From Comamonadaceae bacterium (GTDB lineage: Bacteria; Pseudomonadota; Gammaproteobacteria; Burkholderiales; Rhodocyclaceae), in assembly GCA_029255645.1 (NCBI GenBank), contig JANLJE010000038.1, forward strand, positions 62,001 to 126,000: a stretch of DNA of 64,000 nucleotides, read 5' to 3'. Position numbers and translations under genes: made by a program. Shown here piece after piece: positions 44,665-53,668 of the stretch; within the stretch, counting starts at the first letter, position 1, and each line of letters opens with the position of its first letter. Below the pieces are notes generated by a model, which had not been told where the DNA came from, made no database searches, and saw only the letters and a list, made by a program, of their open reading frames with translations.

Positions 44665-45529
44665 TTCGCATCACCGTGTTCTTGAAGTCCTGATACCACT
44701 GCCACATCTGCCGCCCCACGGGGCCGGGCCTGCCCTCCCCCACCGGCTGGCCGTCGAGGCGGGTGATGGACAGCACTTCCTTGGGCGAGGATGTCATCCA
44801 GACCTCGTCGGCGCCTCTGAGTTTTGCCTCTGAAATTTCCCGGATCCGGACGGGCAAGCCGTGGGCCGCCGCCAGTTCCAGCACCACGTCATAGGTGATG
44901 CCGGGCAGCATCAGATTGCCCTTGGGTGGCGCCAGCAGCACCCCGTCCTTGACGATGAAGATATTGGCGGCCGTGCCTTCCTTCAAGTAGCCATCTCGGA
45001 TCAGGATGGTTTCGGCGACGCCCGCATCCACGGCCTGCTGGCGCAAGAGCACATTCGGCAGCAAGTTGATCGATTTGATGTCGCAGCGCAACCAGCGGAT
45101 GTCGGTGGCGGTGAGGGCGGCAACGCCCTGTTCGCGCACGGCGGCGCTGGGGGTCACCAGGGGCATCGCCATGGCAAAGACGGTGGGGCTGGCATCCGTC
45201 GGGAAGGGATGGTCGCGCTTTTCTTCCGCGCCCCGGGTCACCTGTAGATAGATTGCCTGATCCGGCCAGGGCGCGCCGGCAATCAGGCGTTCCACGATGG
45301 CGCCCCATCCGGCAGATGCATGGGGATTGGCCAGACGGATGGCCGTCAGGCTGTTGTCCAGCCGCTGCAGATGTTCGGCCTGACGGAAAGGCCGGCGGGA
45401 ATAGACGGGGATCACTTCATAGACCCCGTCACCAAACAGGAAACCCCGGTCCAGCGGCGAGATTTTCGCCTCCGCCAGGGGCAGGTAGCTGCCGTTGAGA
45501 TAGACGGTGTCAGCGACGTAGGTGCCCAT
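44657..45529 (-). CDS. dat: D-amino-acid transaminase (class IV PLP)
   Basis: 290 aa, PLP fold type IV. YLNGSYLPLAEAKISPLDRGFLFGDGVYEVIPVY has the family start; CDIKSINLLPNVLLRQQA carries the catalytic Lys; GTAANIFIVKDG and TSSPKEVLSITRLDG follow. It makes D-Glu/D-Ala from D-amino acids for peptidoglycan, which suits its place after dacC. A branched-chain or aminodeoxychorismate role cannot be excluded. Confidence 0.88.
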   Translation of the reverse strand: MGTYVADTVYLNGSYLPLAEAKISPLDRGFLFGDGVYEVIPVYSRRPFRQAEHLQRLDNSLTAIRLANPHASAGWGAIVERLIAGAPWPDQAIYLQVTRGAEEKRDHPFPTDASPTVFAMAMPLVTPSAAVREQGVAALTATDIRWLRCDIKSINLLPNVLLRQQAVDAGVAETILIRDGYLKEGTAANIFIVKDGVLLAPPKGNLMLPGITYDVVLELAAAHGLPVRIREISEAKLRGADEVWMTSSPKEVLSITRLDGQPVGEGRPGPVGRQMWQWYQDFKNTVMRND

Positions 45530-45557
45530 GGCGCACTCCCCGGGAAAAAGTGTCAGC

Positions 45558-46700
45558 TTACGCGAACCAGAGGCGGATGGTGTCGATCAGCCGGGCGAAC
45601 CAGTTGCCGATGGCCACTTCTTCCAGAGCCAGTACCGGATATTCGCCATAGGGCTTGCCCTCCAGGCTCAGCTTCAGGGTACCGATGGTCTGACCCTGAT
45701 GCACCGGCGCCAGCAAGGGCTGCATGGACACCAGCTCGGCCTGCAGCTTGTCGCTGTAGCCCTTGGGCACGGACACCACGAAGTCCTTGGCGAAGCCGGC
45801 CTTGACCTGGTTCTGGGTTCCCTTCCAGACCCGGAACTCGGACACGGCCTGCTGGGCTCCATAGAGTTTCACCGCATCGAAGAACTGGAAGCCCCAGTTC
45901 AGCAGCTTCAGGGATTCGGAGGCCCGGGCGGCATCGGAATCGGTGCCCAGCACCACGGCAAGGAGGCGCCGCTCGCCCCGCTTGGCGGAAGAAATCAGGC
46001 AATAGCCGGCGGCCTCGGTAAAGCCGGTCTTCATCCCGTCTACCGTGGGATCGAGCCAGAGCAGGCGGTTGCGGTTGGGCTGGGTGATGTTGTTGTAGCG
46101 GAATTCCTTCATCGAGTAATACTTGGCGTACTCCTCGGGAAAATCGCGGATCAAGGCACTGGCCAGGGTGGCCAGGTCCCGCGCCGTGGTGACATGCTCG
46201 GGATCGGGCAGGCCGGTGGCATTCTTGAAATGAGTGGCCTTCATGCCCAGGCGCTCGGCCTCCTTGTTCATCAACAAGGCGAAGGCTTCCTCGCTGCCGG
46301 CAATCGCCTCGGCCAGGGCGACGCAGGCGTCGTTGCCGGACTGGACGATCATGCCCTTGATCAGTTCTTCCACCGGCACCTGATCGCCCACCTTGATGAA
46401 CATCTTCGAGCCGCCGGTGCGCCAGGCGCGTTCGGACACGGGCACGCCCTGTTCCAGGGCCAGGGTCTTCTGACGGATCGCCGAGAAGGTCAGGTAGGCC
46501 GTCATCAGCTTGGTGAGCGAAGCGGGTTCGAGCCGCTCATCGGGCTTTTCGGCCGAGAGGAACTGGTTGGAACCGGACTCCACCAGCACCCAGGACCGGG
46601 CGGCCAGGGCGGGAGAGACGGGAAGCTGCTGAGCCAGGGCTGCGGCACTCAGGCCCAGCAAGGTCAGCAGCAAAAACAGGCGTTGCAGCAGGGAATTCAT
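45558..46700 (-). CDS. dacC: D-alanyl-D-alanine carboxypeptidase (PBP5/6 type)
   Basis: 380 aa from ATG 46700. Signal peptide LQRLFLLLTLLGLSAAALA. Active-site motifs: SLTK (Ser nucleophile), SGN and KTG (DGMKTGFTEAAGYC). The C-terminal beta domain ends in an amphipathic helix (IGNWFARLIDTIRLWFA) for membrane attachment. It trims peptidoglycan pentapeptides and heads the dacC-dat-ybeD-lipB-lipA run. Confidence 0.96.
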   Translation of the reverse strand: MNSLLQRLFLLLTLLGLSAAALAQQLPVSPALAARSWVLVESGSNQFLSAEKPDERLEPASLTKLMTAYLTFSAIRQKTLALEQGVPVSERAWRTGGSKMFIKVGDQVPVEELIKGMIVQSGNDACVALAEAIAGSEEAFALLMNKEAERLGMKATHFKNATGLPDPEHVTTARDLATLASALIRDFPEEYAKYYSMKEFRYNNITQPNRNRLLWLDPTVDGMKTGFTEAAGYCLISSAKRGERRLLAVVLGTDSDAARASESLKLLNWGFQFFDAVKLYGAQQAVSEFRVWKGTQNQVKAGFAKDFVVSVPKGYSDKLQAELVSMQPLLAPVHQGQTIGTLKLSLEGKPYGEYPVLALEEVAIGNWFARLIDTIRLWFA

Positions 46701-46913
46701 GGGAAAGTCAGGAATGGGTTGGCAGGGCGGTCGATTATACCGCCCCGCCCGCCCCCCTGCGGCGACCTGTTGTGCAACAGTTTTTGACCGGCAGCGGCTG
46801 ATCTGCCGGACCGGGGCCATCCCCGATTTCGACAAGCCGGGAATTCCGGTACAGTCAGCCGGTACAGTCAGCCGGTACCGTCAACGCACCGGCTGCCGCA
46901 CTCCGGCCAGACT

Positions 46914-46941
46914 CTCGACCCTCGACCCTCGACCCTCGACC
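46914..46941. repeat. CTCGACC heptamer tandem repeat in the DUF3422 leader
   Basis: Four exact copies of CTCGACC end 10 bp before the ATG of the DUF3422 gene (46952), where a ribosome-binding site would be expected; none is obvious. Just upstream, GGTACAGTCAGCC is itself repeated (46848-46873). The rest of 46701-46951 has no gene. Confidence 0.9.
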
Positions 46942-46951
46942 CGATTACCCC

Positions 46952-48247
46952 ATGTCCGCTCCCTTCCTCCTGCACGAACACCCCCTGCGCCAGCGCCTCA
47001 ATAACGAGTTGCACGCCCGGCCGCCCATGTCCCTGGGGGGCCCGGCCCAGATCAGCTATCTGGCGATGTTGCACGAGGGCCACTCGGCCGCCGACGAGGA
47101 AGCTCATCTGCGCCAGCTCTGCGACCAGCTCGGCCTGCCCTTCTGTCCCCTGGTGGACGGGGACCACTGGGTCATGGAGGCCGGCGACCTGCGCCTGAAG
47201 TGGGAGCGGCACACGGAATTTTCCGGCTACACCTTCTTTCGCGCCTGCCCGAACGGCGTGCCGGAGACGGGCTCGGCCCTGGAAGCCTTTCCCACCCCCT
47301 GGTGGCAGGCGATCCCCGGCCAGGTGATGGTGGCCACCCATCTGAGCTTCGTCGCCGCCAGCCAGAAGGACCCGGAACCCCTGCTGGCAGAACTGATCCA
47401 GTCCGGTGCCACAGTGGCCGCCAGCCAGTTGGCCAACGGAGCGGCCTGGGTGGTTTCCGACTTCCGCCTCTACGAAGGCTTTTCGCGCTTTACGGTCATT
47501 GACTCTCATCTGCGCCCCCGCCAGGCCGGCCGCACCATCCAGCGCCTGCTGGAAATCGAGACCTACCGGATGATGGCGCTGCTGGCCTTCCCCGTCGCCA
47601 AGGAGGTCGGGCAACTGCTGAATCGGGTGGAAAAGGAGGTAGCCGAGCTGATGACCCGCATGGGCGAAGCCCGCAGCCCCGAGGATGAACGCCTGATCCT
47701 GGCTGACCTGACCCGCCTGGCCGCAGAGGTGGAGCACTCCCAGACCCGCACCTCGTTCCGCTTCGGCGCCGCCGAGGCCTACTACCGGCTGGTGCTGCAG
47801 CGCATCGGGGAACTGCGGGAAGTCCGCCTGGACGGTTTTTCGCCCATCCGGGAATTCATGGACCGGCGCCTGGCCCCGGCCATCAACACCTGCCTTTCCG
47901 CCGCCCGCCGCCAGAACGACGCCTCCACCCGCATCGCCAGGAAGAGTGCCCTCTTGCGCACCCGGGTGGATATCGAACTGGAACGGCAGAATCAGAAACT
48001 GCTGACCCAGATGAACCGCCGCGCCAGCCTGCAACTCAGGCTGCAGGAAACCGTGGAAAGCCTCTCGGTCGTGGTGCTCACCTACTACGGCTCCCAGTTG
48101 ATCAATTACCTGGCCAAGGGCAGCAAGGCCTGGCACCACCTCAACAGCGATGTGGTCACCGCCCTCTCGATCCCCGTGATCGCCGGCCTGGTGTTCTGGG
48201 GCAGCCGGCGCATGCGCAAAAAACTCGCCCTACTTGAAACCGATTGA
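46952..48247 (+). CDS. DUF3422 family protein
   Basis: 431 aa. [32 protein letters not shown] at the N-terminus and [15 protein letters not shown] are characteristic of DUF3422. A hydrophobic segment near the C-terminus (about 407-420, [14 protein letters not shown]) follows a helical region, suggesting a membrane anchor. Function unknown; typical of proteobacteria. Stop is 58 bp before the purC start. Confidence 0.85.
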   Translation: MSAPFLLHEHPLRQRLNNELHARPPMSLGGPAQISYLAMLHEGHSAADEEAHLRQLCDQLGLPFCPLVDGDHWVMEAGDLRLKWERHTEFSGYTFFRACPNGVPETGSALEAFPTPWWQAIPGQVMVATHLSFVAASQKDPEPLLAELIQSGATVAASQLANGAAWVVSDFRLYEGFSRFTVIDSHLRPRQAGRTIQRLLEIETYRMMALLAFPVAKEVGQLLNRVEKEVAELMTRMGEARSPEDERLILADLTRLAAEVEHSQTRTSFRFGAAEAYYRLVLQRIGELREVRLDGFSPIREFMDRRLAPAINTCLSAARRQNDASTRIARKSALLRTRVDIELERQNQKLLTQMNRRASLQLRLQETVESLSVVVLTYYGSQLINYLAKGSKAWHHLNSDVVTALSIPVIAGLVFWGSRRMRKKLALLETD

Positions 48248-48305
48248 GACGCCAAGCCCCTGTATAATCATCGCCTTTCCATTTTCACCCCTTGTGGAGC
48301 CCGCC

Positions 48306-49238
48306 GTGCGCCAGCCCCTGTTCGAATCCTCCCTCAAGAGCCTGCCCCTGCTGTCCAGGGGCAAGGTACGCGACATCTATGCCGTGGATGCCGACAAGCT
48401 GCTGATCGTCACCACCGACCGGCTCTCCGCCTTCGACGTGATCCTGCCCGATCCGATTCCCGGCAAGGGCCAGGTGCTCACCGCCGTGGCCGACTTCTGG
48501 TTCCAGAAGCTGAGCCACATCATCCCCAGCCAGCTCACCGGCATCGCCCCCGAATCCGTGGTGGCGCCCGACGAAGTGGAACAGGTCAAGGGCCGCGCCA
48601 TGGTGGTCAAGCGCCTGAAGCCCCTGCCCATCGAGGCCGTGGTGCGCGGCTACCTGATCGGCTCGGGCTGGAAGGACTACCAGGCCACCGGCGCCGTCTG
48701 CGGCATTCCCCTCCCTGCCGGCCTGAAGATGGCCGCGCGCCTGCCCCACCCCCTCTTCACCCCGGCCACCAAGGCCGAGGCGGGCGAGCACGACGAGAAC
48801 ATCTCCTTCGAGCAGGCCAAGGCCAACTGTGCCGCCGCCCTGGCCGCCGACCTGGAAGGCAGCGGCAGGAACGGCGCCGAGCTCTGCGCCCAGGCCCGGG
48901 AGGCCGCCCTCGCCCTGTACCAGGCCGCCGCCGACCATGCCCTTGCCCGCGGCATCATCATTGCCGACACCAAGTTCGAATTCGGCATCGACCAGGCCGG
49001 CACCTTGCACCTGATCGACGAGGCCCTGACCCCGGATTCCTCCCGCTTCTGGCCCGCCGAAAGCTACGCCGAGGGCATCAGCCCCCCCAGCTACGACAAG
49101 CAGTTCGTGCGCGACTACCTGGAAACCCTGAACTGGAACAAAAAACCCCCGGCCCCCCGCCTGCCCGCCGAGATCATCGCCAAGACGGCCGCCAAATATC
49201 TCGAAGCCTGCGAACGCCTGACCGGCCAGACACTCTGA
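48306..49238 (+). CDS. purC: Phosphoribosylaminoimidazole-succinocarboxamide synthase
   Basis: 310 aa from GTG 48306, with GGAG nine bases upstream; the longer frame from 48234 overlaps DUF3422 and is unlikely. SAICAR synthase of purine synthesis. [30 protein letters not shown] and [15 protein letters not shown], with [10 protein letters not shown] and [15 protein letters not shown], are hallmark motifs. Type II length with a C-terminal extension. Confidence 0.96.
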   Translation: MRQPLFESSLKSLPLLSRGKVRDIYAVDADKLLIVTTDRLSAFDVILPDPIPGKGQVLTAVADFWFQKLSHIIPSQLTGIAPESVVAPDEVEQVKGRAMVVKRLKPLPIEAVVRGYLIGSGWKDYQATGAVCGIPLPAGLKMAARLPHPLFTPATKAEAGEHDENISFEQAKANCAAALAADLEGSGRNGAELCAQAREAALALYQAAADHALARGIIIADTKFEFGIDQAGTLHLIDEALTPDSSRFWPAESYAEGISPPSYDKQFVRDYLETLNWNKKPPAPRLPAEIIAKTAAKYLEACERLTGQTL

Positions 49239-49320
49239 TTTTCCCGGCACCCGACACCGGGCGGGAACTCTCCTGCCCCTTTGCTTTACAGAAACATCAT
49301 CCGCATCCTGAAGGTCTCCC

Positions 49321-51372
49321 ATGTCCAGCCCCAACCCGTTACTCATTGCCTCCGGCCTGCCCCCCTTCGACCGCATCACCCCGGAACACGTCCAACCCGC
49401 CATCCGCCAGTTGCTGGCCGAAAGCCGCAGTCTGGTGGAAAGCCTGACCCAACCCGACACCCCGTCCACCTGGGCCGACTTCGCCGCTCCCCTGACCGAC
49501 GGCATGGAACGCCTGAGCTGGGCCTGGGGCATCGTCGGCCACCTGCATTCGGTCAACGACATTCCCGCCTGGCGCGACGCCTACAACACCATGCTGCCGG
49601 AAGTGACCCGCTTCTACAGCGAACTAGGGCAGAACCTGGCCCTGTTCGACAAGTACAAGGCGATCCGCTCCGGCAGTGAATACGCCGGCCTGACTCAGGC
49701 CCAGAAGAAGATCATCGACAACGAGATCCGCGACTTCCGCCTCTCCGGCGCCGAACTGCCGGAAGCCGACAAGCCGCGCTTTCAGGCCATCCAGGAAGAA
49801 CTGGCCAGCCTCGCCGCCAGGTTCTCCGAAAACGTGCTGGACGCCACCAATGCCTTCGCCGAAATCATCACCGACGAAGCGGAACTGGACGGCCTGCCCG
49901 AAGACATCAAGCTCGCCGCCCGGGCCGCCGCCGAAGCGGCCGGGGTGGAAGGCTGGAAATTCACCCTGCAGGCCCCTTCCTACCTGCCGGTGATGCAGTA
50001 CGCCACCAACCAGGCCCTGCGCGCCCGCATGTACCGGGCCTCTGCCACCCGGGCCTCCGAATTTTCCGACTCCGGCAGCAAGCCCGAATGGGACAACAGC
50101 GGCCTGATGACCCGCATCCTGGCCCTGCGCCAGGAGGAGGCCAGGCTGCTGGGCTACCACAACTTCGCCGAGGTTTCCCTGGTTTCCAAGATGGCCGAAA
50201 CGCCGGCCCAGGTGCTGGCCTTCCTGCGCGACATGGCCGCCAAGGCCAAGCCCTACGCCGAAAAGGACATGGCCGAACTGAAGGCCTTTGCCGCCAGCGA
50301 ACTGGGCATGGCCGAGATCGAACCCTGGGATGTGGCCTTCATTTCCGAAAAGCTGCTACAGGCCCGTTACGCCTTCTCCGAACAGGAAGTCAAGCAATAC
50401 TTCACCGAACCCAAGGTGATCGGCGGCCTGTTCCAGGTCATCGAGACCCTGTTTGGCGTCAGGATCAAGCCGGATACCGCCCCGGTCTGGGACGACAGCG
50501 TGCGCTTTTACCGCCTGGAAAACCCGGCCGGCGAACTGGTGGGCCAGTTCTACATGGACCTCTATGCCCGGGAAACCAAGCGCGGCGGCGCCTGGATGGA
50601 CGAGGCCGTGACCCGCCGCCGCACTCCCAGCGGCATCCAGACCCCGGTGGCCTACCTCAACTGCAACTTTTCCAAACCCCTGGGCGACAAGCCCGCCACC
50701 TTCACCCACGATGAAGTGATCACCCTGTTCCACGAAGCCGGCCACGGCTTCCATCACCTGCTCACCCAGGTAGAAGAGCTGGGCGTTTCCGGCATTCGCG
50801 GTGTCGAATGGGACGCGGTGGAACTGCCTTCCCAGTTCCTGGAAAACTTTTGCTGGGAATGGGCGGTGCTCAAGAACATGACCTGCCATGTCGACACCGG
50901 CGCCCCCCTGCCCAGGGCTCTGTTCGACAAGATGCTGGCCGCAAAGAACTTTCAGAGCGGCCTGATGACCATGCGCCAGCTGGAGTTTTCGCTGTTCGAC
51001 ATGCTGCTGCACAGCGATTTCAACCCGCAAACCCAGACCGTGATGGATCTGCTGGCCGAAGTCCGCCAGGAAGTGGCCGTGCTGATTCCGCCCGCCTGGC
51101 ACCGCTTCCCCAACAGCTTCTCCCACATCTTCGCCGGTGGTTACGGCGCCGGTTACTACAGCTACAAGTGGGCCGAGGTGCTCTCTGCCGACGCCTATGC
51201 GGCCTTCGAGGAGACCGGCAATCCCCTGGACCAGGCCACCGGCCAGCGCTACCAGGAGGAAATCCTCGCCATGGGCGGCGTGCGCCCGGCCCTGGAATCC
51301 TTCAAGGCCTTCCGCGGCCGCGAACCCAGCCCGGATGCCCTGCTGCGCCACAGTGGTATGATCCCCGCGTAA
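49321..51372 (+). CDS. prlC: Oligopeptidase A (M3 family)
   Basis: 683 aa zinc metallopeptidase. The zinc motif HEAGH lies in TLFHEAGHGFHHLLTQ at about 471-486, with a later Glu in the WDAVELPSQFLENF helix. It cleaves signal-peptide fragments and other oligopeptides in the cytoplasm. No signal peptide. It follows purC after 82 bp and precedes a glutaredoxin-like gene after 18 bp. Confidence 0.96.
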   Translation: MSSPNPLLIASGLPPFDRITPEHVQPAIRQLLAESRSLVESLTQPDTPSTWADFAAPLTDGMERLSWAWGIVGHLHSVNDIPAWRDAYNTMLPEVTRFYSELGQNLALFDKYKAIRSGSEYAGLTQAQKKIIDNEIRDFRLSGAELPEADKPRFQAIQEELASLAARFSENVLDATNAFAEIITDEAELDGLPEDIKLAARAAAEAAGVEGWKFTLQAPSYLPVMQYATNQALRARMYRASATRASEFSDSGSKPEWDNSGLMTRILALRQEEARLLGYHNFAEVSLVSKMAETPAQVLAFLRDMAAKAKPYAEKDMAELKAFAASELGMAEIEPWDVAFISEKLLQARYAFSEQEVKQYFTEPKVIGGLFQVIETLFGVRIKPDTAPVWDDSVRFYRLENPAGELVGQFYMDLYARETKRGGAWMDEAVTRRRTPSGIQTPVAYLNCNFSKPLGDKPATFTHDEVITLFHEAGHGFHHLLTQVEELGVSGIRGVEWDAVELPSQFLENFCWEWAVLKNMTCHVDTGAPLPRALFDKMLAAKNFQSGLMTMRQLEFSLFDMLLHSDFNPQTQTVMDLLAEVRQEVAVLIPPAWHRFPNSFSHIFAGGYGAGYYSYKWAEVLSADAYAAFEETGNPLDQATGQRYQEEILAMGGVRPALESFKAFRGREPSPDALLRHSGMIPA

Positions 51373-51390
51373 TTTCCGGGGAGAATCACC

Positions 51391-51885
51391 ATGGCAAATC
51401 CGCACCGTTCCCATGTCGTTCCGCTGCTGGCCGTGAGCCTGGCGCTGGTCAGCAGTCTGGCACTGGCCCAGACCTATCGCTGGGTGGACCCGGCCACGGG
51501 CCGCACCATGATTACCGATACACCGCCGCCAGGCAGTGCCCGACAGGTCAGCCGTGCCACCAGCGCCCCCACCGGCGGCGACGCCCAGCTCCCCTTCGCC
51601 ACCCGTCAGGCGGCCCAGAATTTCCCGGTCACCCTGTACACCGGTGCCGACTGCGGCCCCTGCACTCAAGCCCGGGAACTGCTCAGCAAACGGGGCATTC
51701 CGTTCACGGAAAAGAATGTCAGGACCGATGCCGACATCAGCGAACTGAAAGCCTTGGCCGGGGAGGCCACCATCCCCGTCCTCAAGGTCGGCCGCCAGAC
51801 CATCAAAGGCTTTGAAGCCAGCAGCTACAACAGCACCCTGGACCTGGCCGGCTACCCCAAAGGACCAGGAGGGGCAGCCCAGTGA
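51391..51885 (+). CDS. Periplasmic glutaredoxin-like protein with DUF4124 domain
   Basis: 164 aa. Signal peptide VVPLLAVSLALVSSLALA, a DUF4124 stretch (QTYRWVDPATGRTMITDTPPPG) and a glutaredoxin domain with C-G-P-C (DCGPCTQARELLSKRGIPF) and cis-Pro (ATIPVLKVG). Predicted periplasmic thiol oxidoreductase. It lies 18 bp after prlC and probably shares its transcript. Its stop abuts a scar of mobile DNA. Confidence 0.88.
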   Translation: MANPHRSHVVPLLAVSLALVSSLALAQTYRWVDPATGRTMITDTPPPGSARQVSRATSAPTGGDAQLPFATRQAAQNFPVTLYTGADCGPCTQARELLSKRGIPFTEKNVRTDADISELKALAGEATIPVLKVGRQTIKGFEASSYNSTLDLAGYPKGPGGAAQ

Positions 51886-52043
51886 AATCGCTCTCGATGC
51901 GCAAGCGGCCATCGGCTTTCTCGATCAGCGCCCAGGCCGTGATCTGCGCTCGATGAATGTCAAGACCCATCACGTGTTTGTACAGCGCTCCCCGTTTCCC
52001 ATCGCCTCCTGTCGAGTGCCGCTCAAGAGCGGAAGTCTCTTTC
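51886..52043 (-). pseudogene. Remnant of an IS110-like transposase N-terminus (tentative)
   Basis: A minus-strand frame gives KHVMGLDIHRAQITAWALIE, resembling the start of IS110-family transposases (MGLDIHKxxIT). The frame is lost right at the glutaredoxin stop; no further transposase sequence, terminal repeats or RuvC-like residues can be followed. Probably a small relic of an insertion; assignment is weak. Confidence 0.4.
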
Positions 52044-52073
52044 ATCTTCAAGGGGCGGCAACCGCCATGATCG

Positions 52074-52373
52074 TCAGATGTGAGCAATTTCGGGGTGCAG
52101 CTTGATACCCAGCGCGTGCATGACCTTCAAGAGGGTGCCAAGGCTCGGATTGCCCTCGCCCGACAGCGCCTTGTAGAGGCTTTCACGGCCAAGGCCGGTT
52201 GCCTTGGCAAGTTGCGTCATACCCTTGGCGCGTGCAATGTCACCTAGTGCAGCCGCGATGAAGGCCGCGTCATCGCCCGCCTCTTCGATGCACGCCTCCA
52301 GGTACATCACCATGTCTTCATCGGTCTTGAGGTATGCGACCGTATCCCATTTGCGCAGTTTGATCGTTCCCAT
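52074..52373 (-). CDS. HI1420-type addiction-module antidote protein (HTH_XRE)
   Basis: 99 aa, preceded by a strong AGGAGG. LEACIEEAGDDAAFIAAALGDIARAKGMTQLAKATGLGRESLYKALSGEGNPSLGTLLKVMHALGIKL is the profile of HI1420-like antidotes: a helical start, then a Cro/C1-type HTH. The usual toxin (HI1419/RelE-like) gene would precede it; the 228 bp upstream hold no such frame, so the antidote looks orphaned. Next to the transposase relic. Confidence 0.85.
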   Translation of the reverse strand: MGTIKLRKWDTVAYLKTDEDMVMYLEACIEEAGDDAAFIAAALGDIARAKGMTQLAKATGLGRESLYKALSGEGNPSLGTLLKVMHALGIKLHPEIAHI

Positions 52374-52601
52374 TTTCGCCTCCTATAGTTGCCGCATGAG
52401 CGCCAATCCGGCGCTGGCAAAGCCGCCTGTCCTGGCCTTAGAAATGTGGAGCGTGGATATCAACGGCCCGGCGCCGGGTTTTTCGTTTCAGGGGATGGCT
52501 GGCACAATAACCCCCAGCGGCCCTGTTGCATCTCGCCACATGTGTAGCCACAACAAACCGCGACACAATGATTTCAATGAATTCAACAGGTTAATCAATA
52601 C

Positions 52602-53372
52602 ATGAAAATCGCTTCCTGGAACGTCAATAGCCTGAAAGTCCGCTTGCCCCATCTGCTGGACTGGCTCGCCAGCCAGCAGCCGGATGTCCTGTGCCTGCAG
52701 GAAACCAAGCTGGAGGACCACAATTTTCCCCGGGCCAGGATTGAAGCGGCCGGGTATCAGGTGGCTTGTTCCGGGCAAAAGACCTACAACGGCGTCGCCC
52801 TGCTGGCCAAGGCCCCGATCGAGGACGTCAGCTGCGGCAATCCGCTCTTTCCGGACGAACAAAAACGCCTGATCAGCGGCACGGTCGATGGCGTGCGGGT
52901 CATCAGCGCCTACATGCCGAATGGACAGGAAGTTGGCTGCGACAAGTACGACTACAAGTTGCGCTGGCTCGATGCCCTGGCGCGCTGGCTGGAAGGCGAG
53001 CTGATGTCGCACCCGCAGCTTGCCTTGTGCGGCGACTACAACATCGCGCCGGATGATCGCGATGTGCACGACCCCGAACGCTGGAAGGACTGCATCCTGG
53101 TCTCCGGACCGGAGCGCACCGCCTTTCAACGCCTGCTCGCGCTGGGCCTGAGCGACAGCTTCCGCCGCTTCGAGCAGCCGGAAAAAACCTTCTCCTGGTG
53201 GGATTACCGCAGGCTCGGCTTTCAAAAGAACGAAGGCCTGCGCATCGACCACATCCTGCTCTCCCATCCTCTGGCTGAACAATGCAGCGCCGCCGGCATC
53301 GACCGGGCGCCGCGCAAGCTGGAGCGTCCCTCGGACCACGCCCCGGTCTGGGCCGAGATCGTCCGGAATTGA
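52602..53372 (+). CDS. xthA: Exodeoxyribonuclease III
   Basis: 256 aa AP endonuclease/3' exonuclease. MKIASWNVNSLKVRLPHLLDWL, DVLCLQETKLED (catalytic Glu), LCGDYNIAPDDRDVHDP (Asp-x-Asn), SWWDYRRLGFQKNEGLRIDHILLS and the final SDHAPVW give a complete active site. It acts in base excision repair together with MutM. Confidence 0.97.
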   Translation: MKIASWNVNSLKVRLPHLLDWLASQQPDVLCLQETKLEDHNFPRARIEAAGYQVACSGQKTYNGVALLAKAPIEDVSCGNPLFPDEQKRLISGTVDGVRVISAYMPNGQEVGCDKYDYKLRWLDALARWLEGELMSHPQLALCGDYNIAPDDRDVHDPERWKDCILVSGPERTAFQRLLALGLSDSFRRFEQPEKTFSWWDYRRLGFQKNEGLRIDHILLSHPLAEQCSAAGIDRAPRKLERPSDHAPVWAEIVRN

Positions 53373-53668
53373 CCCGGCGTTTCATACCTCCCTCCCCTCC
53401 CCTTCCCCTTCCCTCCCCTTATAGCTGCCCTGCATTTTCGGCACGCCAGTCTCGTTTCCCGCGCCGCACAATCTGACAGCGCCGCCGGCCTCCTTTCCCC
53501 CCCTCTTACCCTCCTTACCCTCCTTGCATCCGCGGGCAAAAGAGCGGCAACGAGGCGCAGGCGGGAAGCGGGGCCGGGGAAGAGCGCCGCGACACCCCCG
53601 CCCGGGTTCGCGCCCGGGTTCGCCAGGTTCGCGCTCGATGCCTTTGCGGCCCGCGCCGGGCCACCGCT
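53373..53668. other. Gene-free, pyrimidine-rich interval between convergent xthA and flavoprotein genes
   Basis: A 34-base pure pyrimidine tract (53387-53420) and a second C/T-rich stretch around 53489-53525. No convincing gene, RNA or terminator hairpin is seen. Confidence 0.6.
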
